A DNA stretch of 64,000 nucleotides from Comamonas sp. lk. GTDB lineage: Bacteria; Pseudomonadota; Gammaproteobacteria; Burkholderiales; Burkholderiaceae_C. The position numbers were made by a program, and so were the translations under genes. Positions 54,337 through 62,099 of this stretch are shown here, in pieces. A model generated the notes under the pieces. That model made no database searches, had not been told where the DNA came from, and worked only from the letters and a program-made list of their open reading frames with translations. Position 1 is the first letter of the stretch; each line of letters opens with the position of its first letter. The stretch covers positions 1 through 64,000 of the forward strand of contig CAMELV010000017.1 of NCBI GenBank assembly GCA_945925985.1, written 5' to 3'.

Positions 54337-56679
54337 ATGACAGAACTCACTGCAAGCCATTGGGGCGCCTACGAATGGTCACTGGATGCCGCCGGGGCCC
54401 ACCTATTACGGCCCTACGGCGCAGACCCAGACCCGTCGCCCATTGGCCTGTCGATGTTGGACGCCTACCGCAGCGGCACGCGCGTGATGCGACCGGCAGT
54501 GCGTAGAAGCTGGCTCACGCATGGCCCCGGCACACGCACCGATTTACGGGGTCAAGATCCATTCGTGGAGGTGTCCTGGGAGGAGGCCCACACCCTGGTT
54601 GCGCAGGAGTTGCAACGTGTGATTGCCCGCCACGGCAATGAAGCGGTGTATGCCGGCTCCTATGGCTGGGCCAGTGCCGGGCGTTTTCACCATGCGCAGA
54701 GCCAGTTGCGCCGCTTCATGCACGCGATAGGTGGCTGCACGGTACACAGCCAGACCTACAGCTATGCCGCAGCCGAGGTACTGCTGCCGCATGTTGTGGC
54801 TCCGATGACCGAACTTGAGGTGTTTCACACCAGTTGGGACGTCCTCGCACGCCACACGAGCCTGGTCGTCACCTTCGGCGGCATGCCCTGGAAAAATGCG
54901 CAGGTGGGGGCTGGTGGTGCCTTCGAGCACCGGCTGCGCAGTGGGCTGAATATGGTTGTTGAGGCAGGTTGTCGCTTTGTCAACTTCAGTCCAGTGCGCG
55001 CTGACCTCGAAGTCAGCGCCGACGATGTATTGGAGTGGATTCCGTTGCGGCCCGGGACCGATGCGGCGGTCATGCTGGCCCTGGCGTTTGAGGTCATTCG
55101 GCTCGATCGGCATGATCGCGATTTCCTGAGCCGACATTGCGTAGGTTTCGATAGCTTGCACGCCTACCTGTCGGGGCGGACAGACGGCGTGGTGCGCGAT
55201 GCGGACTGGGCATCGGCGATTGCTGATGTTCCAGCGCAAAGGCTGCGCACCCTCGCCCTGCAAATGTGCCAGCCCGCAGACGGCGGCCGCTGCATGGTCA
55301 ACGCTGCGTGGGCGCTACAGCGCGCCGAGCATGGGGAGCAACCCTACTGGGCACTGGTTTCCCTGGCCGCCGTATTGGGACAGATTGGTTTGCCTGGTGG
55401 CGGTTTTGGCGTCGGTTATGGGTGTGAGAACGGTCCCGGCAGCCCACATGGTCTGCTGCAACCCGGACCACGCCTGCCGTTTGCGCCAAATCCCATCGCC
55501 AGCGTGGTACCGGTCGCGCGCATCAGCGACATGCTGTTGAATCCGGGTGGGGCTTACCAATTCAACGGGCTTACCCGTCGCTATCCGGACATCGATTTGG
55601 TCTACTGGGCCGGTGGCAATCCCTTTCACCACCATCAGGACATCAACCGCTTGCGCCACGCCTGGCGCAAGCCTTCCACCGTGATCGTGCACGAACAGGT
55701 CTGGAACGCATTGGCCAAACACGCAGACATCGTGTTGCCCGCCACCAGCACACTGGAGCGGGACGACATTGGTTTTGCCTACCGCGAGCCGGTGGTCATT
55801 GCGATGAAGGCGAAGCTGCCGCCACCGGGTATCGCTCAGGATGACCATGCCATTTTTGCTGGAATCGCCGCTGTGATGGGCTTTGGCGATGCATTCACCG
55901 AAAGTCGCTCGCCACTGAAGTGGCAGGAATATCTGTGGGAGGCGTGGCGCGAGCGACTCTCGGCCGATGGTGTGGCCGCCCCGGACTTTGCTACCTTTCG
56001 CAAAGACGGGCTGTGGCGCATCCCGGTCATCAGCGGTCATGGTGCGGTGTCTCCGGTGATGCTCTCGGATTTTCGGCGAGACCCTGAAGGGCATCCGCTC
56101 AAAACCCCCAGCGGACGAATCGAGTTGTTCTCGCACACCATCGCCGCTTTCGCCTATGAAGATTGCCCGCCCCACGCCAGTTGGATCGAGCCCACTGAGT
56201 GGTTGGGTGGTGCATTGGCGCAACAGTTTCCGCTGCACCTGATCTCGGATCAGCCTGCCAACCGGCTGCATAGCCAGCTTGATTTCTCAGCGCATAGCCT
56301 GGCCGCCAAGGTAGCGGGCCGTGAACCCGTCTGGGTGCACCCGGAGGATGCGCGACTCAGGGGCATCGCGAACGGTGACGTGGTCCGCTTGTTCAACGCC
56401 CGCGGCGCCTGTCTGGCAGGAGCGGTCATGACCGAGGCGATTCGACCGGGTGTGGTGAAGCTGTCCACCGGCGCATGGTTTGACCCTCAAGACGATGCGC
56501 CACAGACCCTGTGCAAACACGGCAATGCCAACATGCTGACCCGTGATGCCGGCACCTCCCGGCTGGCACAGGGCCCGGTCGCGCAAAGTTGTCTGGTGCA
56601 GATGGAGCGGTTCACGGGGCCGCTGCCTGAACTCAGCGCTTTTGACTTGCCTCGGTTTGTGGGGCGAACAGACGCCTAG
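54337..56679 (+). CDS. BisC-like molybdopterin oxidoreductase 2
   Basis: A 780-residue paralogue of the enzyme at 39815, colinear from SHWGAYEW to the C-terminal cofactor domain. S108 in AGSYGWASAGRFHH is the probable Mo ligand, and YWAGGNPFHHHQD and LHSQLDFSAHS are conserved. No Tat signal and no iron-sulphur cysteine motif. ATG 54337 is preferred because an upstream TTG would place the start inside the palindrome and add residues absent from paralogue 1. It should reduce an S- or N-oxide in the cytoplasm. Ends convergently with tetR 2, stops overlapping. Confidence 0.88.
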   Translation: MTELTASHWGAYEWSLDAAGAHLLRPYGADPDPSPIGLSMLDAYRSGTRVMRPAVRRSWLTHGPGTRTDLRGQDPFVEVSWEEAHTLVAQELQRVIARHGNEAVYAGSYGWASAGRFHHAQSQLRRFMHAIGGCTVHSQTYSYAAAEVLLPHVVAPMTELEVFHTSWDVLARHTSLVVTFGGMPWKNAQVGAGGAFEHRLRSGLNMVVEAGCRFVNFSPVRADLEVSADDVLEWIPLRPGTDAAVMLALAFEVIRLDRHDRDFLSRHCVGFDSLHAYLSGRTDGVVRDADWASAIADVPAQRLRTLALQMCQPADGGRCMVNAAWALQRAEHGEQPYWALVSLAAVLGQIGLPGGGFGVGYGCENGPGSPHGLLQPGPRLPFAPNPIASVVPVARISDMLLNPGGAYQFNGLTRRYPDIDLVYWAGGNPFHHHQDINRLRHAWRKPSTVIVHEQVWNALAKHADIVLPATSTLERDDIGFAYREPVVIAMKAKLPPPGIAQDDHAIFAGIAAVMGFGDAFTESRSPLKWQEYLWEAWRERLSADGVAAPDFATFRKDGLWRIPVISGHGAVSPVMLSDFRRDPEGHPLKTPSGRIELFSHTIAAFAYEDCPPHASWIEPTEWLGGALAQQFPLHLISDQPANRLHSQLDFSAHSLAAKVAGREPVWVHPEDARLRGIANGDVVRLFNARGACLAGAVMTEAIRPGVVKLSTGAWFDPQDDAPQTLCKHGNANMLTRDAGTSRLAQGPVAQSCLVQMERFTGPLPELSAFDLPRFVGRTDA

Positions 56680-57368
56680 GCGCTACCCGAGTGTCCGGGT
56701 TCGACATACAAGCCCAAGTAGGCCTTGAGCAGGGCTTTGACTTCGCGCGCCACGGCTGCCTGGTGGGCTACCTCGGGTGACTCCCACCAGTCCAGCAGCG
56801 CAACCTCGGCCTCGACGATCACGCGCGCGACGACCAAGGCACGACTCGACGACAGCCCGGTCAGTTGGGCGACGTGCACCGCAAACCATTGGGCTACCGC
56901 CGCATTGGCACGCTGGTCGATGTCTGCGAGTTCCGGAGATGAGCGCATGGCCCGCCGGAGGGCTACGCCACCTGGTGTGGAACGACGACTCTGCAGTATC
57001 TTGTCGACCGCCTTGTCGATGACGGCACGCCAGTCTTTGGCCGTGGCCAGTTCTTCGATCACCAGCCTGCCGGCGTCGATCCGTTGCTGGTTGTGGCGCT
57101 CGAACAGCGCGACCAGCACCGCCTGCTTATTGGGAAAATACTTGTAGATTGACGAGATATTGACCTGAGACTCGGTGGCGATCAGGTTGGTTGTCAGGCC
57201 CTCTGCGCCCACCTCCGCCAGCAAGCGCGATGCGGTCGCGAGCACCCGGTCAAAGGTGACAATGCCGCGATCCTGTGCCGGTGGTCGGCGCAGGCCCAGG
57301 TGCTGCGAGGGCAGCGCATCAGCGCTCGGGGATTTGCGGGCACGCTTGGAGGTAGTCACTGTGATCAC
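56676..57368 (-). CDS. TetR-family regulator 2
   Basis: A 230-residue repressor-type protein with a long N-terminal arm and a helix-turn-helix near 57-82 (LTTNLIATESQVNISSIYKYF). Its C-terminal DWRAVIDK...RRSTPGGVALRRAMRSSPEL region is shared with TetR 1. The start is a GTG at 57368 (the ATG six bases before it is followed at once by a stop). An inverted repeat TGTGA-N4-TCACA (57360-57373) covers the start codon and could be an autoregulatory site. It is divergent from the orphan binding protein gene. Confidence 0.9.
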   Translation of the reverse strand: MITVTTSKRARKSPSADALPSQHLGLRRPPAQDRGIVTFDRVLATASRLLAEVGAEGLTTNLIATESQVNISSIYKYFPNKQAVLVALFERHNQQRIDAGRLVIEELATAKDWRAVIDKAVDKILQSRRSTPGGVALRRAMRSSPELADIDQRANAAVAQWFAVHVAQLTGLSSSRALVVARVIVEAEVALLDWWESPEVAHQAAVAREVKALLKAYLGLYVEPGHSGSA

Positions 57369-57523
57369 TCACATTTTTTTGGCCGCAACATGCGGCTGAG
57401 TTAAGTGTAGCGGCGTTACCACGCTCGGCCGTTAATTCCGAAAATTACACCAAGGCCTCAATAGCCTGCCGGGCCATGCACCATGAATCGTAGCTCAGGC
57501 GGTACCTTGCATTGGCATAAAAA

Positions 57524-57542
57524 AAAGCTTAAGCTTTCATAT
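57524..57542. promoter_or_regulatory. Shared palindrome AAAGCTTAAGCTTT, copy 2
   Basis: An exact copy of the 19 bases at 33585-33603, placed 28 bases before the start of the orphan binding protein and in the gap shared with tetR 2. Best candidate operator in the window because two copies lie at two binding-protein genes 24 kb apart. Confidence 0.65.
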
Positions 57543-57570
57543 CTCATCTACTCACACTGGAAGTCTTTCA

Positions 57571-59163
57571 ATGACCACTTTCGACAGGCGAAAACTGATC
57601 AAAGCAGGTGCTGCCTTGTCCGCCGGCAGCATTTTTGGCATTCCGTTTCAGGTCGCAGCTCAGGCCGCCAAAGGCGGCGTGCTGGTGATCGGTACCACAC
57701 AACGTCCGCGGCATCTCAACTCAGCAGTGCAAAGCGGCATCGCCACCATGATGCCGGCAGCGCAATTGTTTGCCTCGCCTATTCTGATGGACAAGAACTG
57801 GAAGCCGCGGCCCTATCTGGCCGAACGCTGGGACCTGTCGTCCGATAACCGCAGCGTGACCTTGTATCTGCGCAAGGACGCCGTCTTCCATGATGGCAAA
57901 CCCGTTACCGCCGAGGATGTGAAGTTCTCCATTGAAACGATTCGCGACAACCACCCGTTTCGCACCATGTACGGTCCAGTCAACGCAGTCACCATCAACG
58001 ACCCGCATACCGCCGTTGTGCGTTTGTCCGAGCCGCACCCAGCTCTGCTGCTGGCCATGTCCACCTCGCTGACGCCCATCATTCCCAAACACATCTATGG
58101 TGATGGCACCGATGTCAAGATTCATCCGCGCAACGCCACGCCGGTGGGCTCCGGCCCTTTCAAGCTGGTGGAGTTCAAGCCTGGCGAGCACATCATCATG
58201 GAGCGTTTCGACAGGTTCTTCCTCAAGGGCCAGCCCAAACTGGACCGTGTCATCGTGCGCGAATTCAAGGACCAATCCAGCATGATGCTGGCCTTCGAGC
58301 GTGGCGAGATTGACGTGCACTCCGAGCTGACCGATCCGGGTCAGCAGACGCGCGCCGCCAAGATGTCCAACGCGACCCTGGTCAAACAGTCGGCGCCGGC
58401 AATTGGCCCGTTGACCTGGCTGGCGTTCAACACGAAGAGCCCTAAACTGGCCGACAAGCGGGTGCGACAGGCGATCGCCTACGCCATCGACAAAAAGTAC
58501 CTTCTGGAGACGCTGCTTGCCGGCGTTCATGCACGCTCCACCGGCCCAATCACCTCAGGCAGCCCCTTCTACAACCCGGATGTCGAGAAGTACGATTTCA
58601 ATCTGCAAAAGTCAGTCCAACTGCTTGATGCCGCAGGCCTGAAGCCCGGCCCGAACGGGGTGCGCATCAGCATCGACTACGACTACCTGCCGGGTACCCC
58701 GGAGTCCACAATCTTCCAGGAGTACCTCAAGGTGGCGCTGGCCAAGGTTGGTATCGAGATGGTCGTCAAGACCTCGCCAGATTTCCCGACCTGGGCTCGT
58801 CGTATTGCCTCGCTGCAGCATGAGATGCATGCGGATGCGGTATGGAACTGGGGTGATCCGGTGATTGGCGTACACCGCACCTGGCTGAGCTCGAACATCA
58901 AGCCGGGCGTGATCTGGTCCAACACACAGAGTTACGTCAATCCCAAGGTTGATGAACTGCTGGCCGCTGCGGGCAAGGAAATGGATGTGGCCAAACGCAA
59001 GGCCGCTTACAAGGAAATGCAGAAGATCGTGGTGGACGACTGCCCTGTGGCTTTCATCTTTGAACAGTCCTTCGGCATTGGGTACCAGAACAAGGTGGTC
59101 GACCGGCCAGACGGTATCTGGGGCCTGGTGGATGGCATCACCGCGTCAACGATCAAGGCCTGA
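57571..59163 (+). CDS. Orphan extracytoplasmic binding protein with Tat-like signal (SBP_bac_5)
   Basis: A 530-residue family-5 binding protein. Its N-terminus [19 protein letters not shown] carries an RRxxxK twin-arginine motif followed by a mild hydrophobic stretch and AQA, so export folded by Tat is likely; the other two binding proteins here have Sec signals. No permease or ATPase genes adjoin it. Sharing an operator-like palindrome with ABC operon 2 suggests it may deliver a second ligand to that importer. Its 3' end overlaps the convergent hydroxypyruvate isomerase gene by 11 bases. Confidence 0.9.
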   Translation: MTTFDRRKLIKAGAALSAGSIFGIPFQVAAQAAKGGVLVIGTTQRPRHLNSAVQSGIATMMPAAQLFASPILMDKNWKPRPYLAERWDLSSDNRSVTLYLRKDAVFHDGKPVTAEDVKFSIETIRDNHPFRTMYGPVNAVTINDPHTAVVRLSEPHPALLLAMSTSLTPIIPKHIYGDGTDVKIHPRNATPVGSGPFKLVEFKPGEHIIMERFDRFFLKGQPKLDRVIVREFKDQSSMMLAFERGEIDVHSELTDPGQQTRAAKMSNATLVKQSAPAIGPLTWLAFNTKSPKLADKRVRQAIAYAIDKKYLLETLLAGVHARSTGPITSGSPFYNPDVEKYDFNLQKSVQLLDAAGLKPGPNGVRISIDYDYLPGTPESTIFQEYLKVALAKVGIEMVVKTSPDFPTWARRIASLQHEMHADAVWNWGDPVIGVHRTWLSSNIKPGVIWSNTQSYVNPKVDELLAAAGKEMDVAKRKAAYKEMQKIVVDDCPVAFIFEQSFGIGYQNKVVDRPDGIWGLVDGITASTIKA

Positions 59164-59956
59164 CCCAAGGCGTCATCCAACCCAGCCCGGCCGACGTAGC
59201 GCCTGGCACCGCCCCCAGGCGGGGTCGATATTCGCAGCCCACCCAGCCGTCGTAGCCCAGTTCGTCCAGCAAGGCAAACAGATGCGGGTAATTGAGTTCG
59301 CCCTCGTCGGGCTCGTGGCGGGCTGGCACGCTGGCGATCTGAATATGGCCAACGCGGCCTGTGGAGAGGTACTGGCGCAGCTTCATGCTGACATCACCTT
59401 CGACAATCTGGCAGTGGTACAGGTCCATCTGCACCTTGAGGTTGGGCGCGCCGACGATCTGCAGCAACTCATGGGCATGGTCCTGCCGGTTCAAAAAATA
59501 GCCTGGAATGTCGCGCAAGTTGATCGGCTCGATCAGCAGCGCCACCCCGTAAGGCGCTGCCGCAGTGGCGGCCCAACGCAAGTTGTCCAGGTAGACGTCT
59601 TGCAGCGCCTCCCGGGTTTGGCCCGTCGGCAACAGCCCGGCCATCACATGAATGCGTGGGCAGCTCAGTGCGGCGGCGTAGTCCAGGGCCTGCGCCAAGC
59701 CGGCCCGAAACTCAGACCGTCGCCCGGCCAAGCAGGCCAGGCCGCGCTCGCCCGCTGCCCAGTCGCCCGGCGGGGCGTTGAACAGCACCTGTTGCAGGCC
59801 GTTGCCTTGCAGCTGGGCCGCAATGTCGGCCGCCGGGTAATCATAGGGAAACAGGTACTCCACCGCCCGAAAGCCATCCCGCGCCGCAGCGGCAAAACGC
59901 GCCATGAAGGGCAGCTCTTGGTACAGGAAGGACAGGTTGGCGGCAAAATTTGGCAT
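59153..59956 (-). CDS. hyi: Hydroxypyruvate isomerase family protein
   Basis: A 267-residue TIM-barrel enzyme that interconverts hydroxypyruvate and tartronate semialdehyde, or the related 2-oxo-tetronate in some members. The two catalytic glutamates are in [14 protein letters not shown] (E143) and VGCEYRP (E242), and the N-terminus [17 protein letters not shown] is typical. It follows psuG by 33 bases in the same direction. The link between pseudouridine breakdown and this isomerase is not one I recognise. Hyi versus OtnI cannot be settled from the sequence alone. Confidence 0.85.
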   Translation of the reverse strand: MPNFAANLSFLYQELPFMARFAAAARDGFRAVEYLFPYDYPAADIAAQLQGNGLQQVLFNAPPGDWAAGERGLACLAGRRSEFRAGLAQALDYAAALSCPRIHVMAGLLPTGQTREALQDVYLDNLRWAATAAAPYGVALLIEPINLRDIPGYFLNRQDHAHELLQIVGAPNLKVQMDLYHCQIVEGDVSMKLRQYLSTGRVGHIQIASVPARHEPDEGELNYPHLFALLDELGYDGWVGCEYRPRLGAVPGATSAGLGWMTPWVRP

Positions 59957-59989
59957 GGACTGATTCTGCCAGCCCAGCTCGACGAATGG

Positions 59990-60934
59990 TCAGAGCGTTG
60001 CCCGGGCCTCCAACCCGGCCAGCGCCACAGCAACCGCCGAGGCAAGACGCGCGTTGTTGAGCACCAGTTCAATGTTGGCCGCCAAGCTGTCGCCGCCAGT
60101 GAGCGCATTGACCCGCTCCAGCAAAAACGGCGTGGTCTGCTTGCCAGAGATGCCCTGCGCCTGGGCATCAGACAGCGCCTGGGCAATAGCAGCATCAATC
60201 ACGGCACGAGGCATGGCATGTGCCGTCGGAATCGGGTTGGCAATGACCACACCGCCGCCGAGGCCCATGGCCCACTTGGTCTGCAACAGGCGAGCGATGT
60301 CGCCGGCGTCATCCAGCCGGTAATCAACCGCAAACCCGCTGTCCTGGGTAAAAAAAGCGGGCAATTGCCCGGTCCGGTAACCCAACACCGGCACGCCATG
60401 GGTTTCCAAATACTCCAGCGTCAGCCCCAAGTCCAGAATGGACTTGGCGCCGGCACACACCACCGCCACCGGCGTGCGCGCCAGCTCCTGCAGATCGGCA
60501 GAAATATCAAAGGTCTGCGCCGCGCCGCGGTGGACACCGCCGATGCCCCCGGTGGCAAACACACGGATACCAGCCATCGCCGCAATGATCATGGTGGCGG
60601 CCACCGTGGTCGCACCGGTCTGTTCGGTTGCAACGATAAAGGGCAGATCGCGGCGACTGACTTTTGCCACGGTGGGTCCGGCACGGCCCAGTGCCTCTAT
60701 TTGCGCGGCGCTGAGGCCTGCCGTGAGCCGACCATCGATCACCGCAATGGTGGCGGGCAGAGCACCGCTGTTGCGGACCTCGGCTTCAACCCGCAAGGCG
60801 GTGGCCACGTTTTGCGGGTAAGGCATCCCGTGAGAAATGATGGTGGACTCCAGGGCCACCACAGGCTGGCCCTGTTGAAGGGCCAGGCGGACTTCAGGGG
60901 CGATATCGAGGTACTTCATTGGTTGAGATGTCAT
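59990..60934 (-). CDS. psuG: Pseudouridine-5'-phosphate glycosidase PsuG
   Basis: Cleaves the C-C glycosidic bond of pseudouridine 5'-phosphate to uracil and ribose 5-phosphate. The 314 residues carry the catalytic set known from E. coli: E29 in VALESTIISHGMPYP, K91 in AKVSRRDL and K164 in CAGAKSILDLG, plus the FATGGIGGVHRGA loop near 126. Its start overlaps the psuK stop by four bases, so the two are translated together. Confidence 0.94.
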   Translation of the reverse strand: MTSQPMKYLDIAPEVRLALQQGQPVVALESTIISHGMPYPQNVATALRVEAEVRNSGALPATIAVIDGRLTAGLSAAQIEALGRAGPTVAKVSRRDLPFIVATEQTGATTVAATMIIAAMAGIRVFATGGIGGVHRGAAQTFDISADLQELARTPVAVVCAGAKSILDLGLTLEYLETHGVPVLGYRTGQLPAFFTQDSGFAVDYRLDDAGDIARLLQTKWAMGLGGGVVIANPIPTAHAMPRAVIDAAIAQALSDAQAQGISGKQTTPFLLERVNALTGGDSLAANIELVLNNARLASAVAVALAGLEARATL

Positions 60935-61929
60935 GGTTGCTCGGGCTGCCGATCACGGCCTGGCCAGCCCGCGTCGTTCAGATGGGCCCTTAATGCCGCT
61001 ACCGACAAATGAGGCGAGTTGGCATGCGGGCTGGCCAAGGTGATTTCTGCACATGCCATGGCGCCCTGCACGGCTTGTGCGAGGGACAGTCCTTCCGAGC
61101 AACCCAAGACAAGGCCCGCCAGCAAGGCATCTCCCGCGCCTGACGTGTTAACGACCTCTACTTTATGCGCCGGACGGTGGCCAGTTTGTCCGTCGGCATC
61201 GCACCAGGCGACACCATCAACACCAAGGCTCACCACCACCTGCTTGACGCCAGCTCGGTGCAGCAACGACGCGGCCAGGCAGGCCTGGTCCGCGGTCTCA
61301 ACTTGCATGCCGCTGAGTACAGACGCTTCGCGCTGGTTGACCTTGAGCAGTTGCAAGCTGGGCAACCAGGGCCGCACCTTTTCACATTTGACAACCGACA
61401 CGGCATCCACAAAGATCGGTATGTTGGGGGACTGAAGCAACCAAGCCAGCGTTGGTGGCGTCAGATTGCAGTCCAGCACCATCATCTGCGCTTGCTTTAT
61501 TTCGCTAAGTTGTTCTTGCAGCACTTCCGGCGTCAGCTTGTTCAACAAGCCCATGTCATTCACAGCAGCGAGCATGTCACCGTCTGACCCATGCCATGCC
61601 AGGTAGCTTGCGCTGCTAGAGCCTGGCCAGACGCTGACGGCCGAGACATTCACACCGGCTTGTCTCGTGGCAGCCAGCAGGGCTTGCCCGAACACGTCGT
61701 CGCCCACTACGCTGAAAAGCTGGGTCGTAAGGCCAAGCCGAGCCAGGTTTTCTGCCACGTTGCGCCCAACCCCGCCGGGCGCACAAAGAATGTTACCGGG
61801 GTTCGAGTCGGATGGGGCCAAACCCATCGAGGTGTGCACCAGGATGTCCATGTTTGCAGCACCCACCACAGCCACGTGACAGGACGTGGGTGCAAGAGCG
61901 CTTGGATTCAAACCGGAAAGGACAGACAT
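60931..61929 (-). CDS. psuK: Pseudouridine kinase PsuK (PfkB family)
   Basis: Phosphorylates pseudouridine at the 5' position, supplying PsuG. The 332-residue ribokinase-fold protein has GGVGRNVAENLARLG near 52 and the catalytic aspartate D267 in NTSGAGDALLAGL, with the N-terminal VVGAANMDIL strand. The pairing with psuG, by overlap, makes the assignment strong. First gene of the operon psuK-psuG-hyi; a palindrome stands in the 170-base gap to the divergent oxidoreductase gene. Confidence 0.93.
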   Translation of the reverse strand: MSVLSGLNPSALAPTSCHVAVVGAANMDILVHTSMGLAPSDSNPGNILCAPGGVGRNVAENLARLGLTTQLFSVVGDDVFGQALLAATRQAGVNVSAVSVWPGSSSASYLAWHGSDGDMLAAVNDMGLLNKLTPEVLQEQLSEIKQAQMMVLDCNLTPPTLAWLLQSPNIPIFVDAVSVVKCEKVRPWLPSLQLLKVNQREASVLSGMQVETADQACLAASLLHRAGVKQVVVSLGVDGVAWCDADGQTGHRPAHKVEVVNTSGAGDALLAGLVLGCSEGLSLAQAVQGAMACAEITLASPHANSPHLSVAALRAHLNDAGWPGRDRQPEQP

Positions 61930-61984
61930 TGTTTTGTCAGGTGAGCGATCAAGTAGACACCAGCAGTTCCATAAAACGGGTGCG

Positions 61985-62014
61985 AGTATCGCATCTTGGC
62001 CGGGATGCGATACT
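61985..62014. promoter_or_regulatory. Long palindrome in the psuK-oxidoreductase gap
   Basis: AGTATCGCATC and GATGCGATACT form a perfect 11-base inverted repeat around an 8-base spacer, in the divergent gap 56 bases before psuK and 86 before the oxidoreductase start. It could be an operator for either gene. Confidence 0.6.
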
Positions 62015-62099
62015 GGCTTGCACTGCGCTGTCTACCGCGTAGTTCTCACCTTCAGCGGGCCAGCCCGCACACATGCATTCATCAATGGAGTACGGGCTG

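Noticed and set aside
58949..61012. 687-codon open frame opposite hyi, psuG and the 3' end of the binding protein
   Set aside because: It spans several clear genes in antisense and has no recognisable domain.
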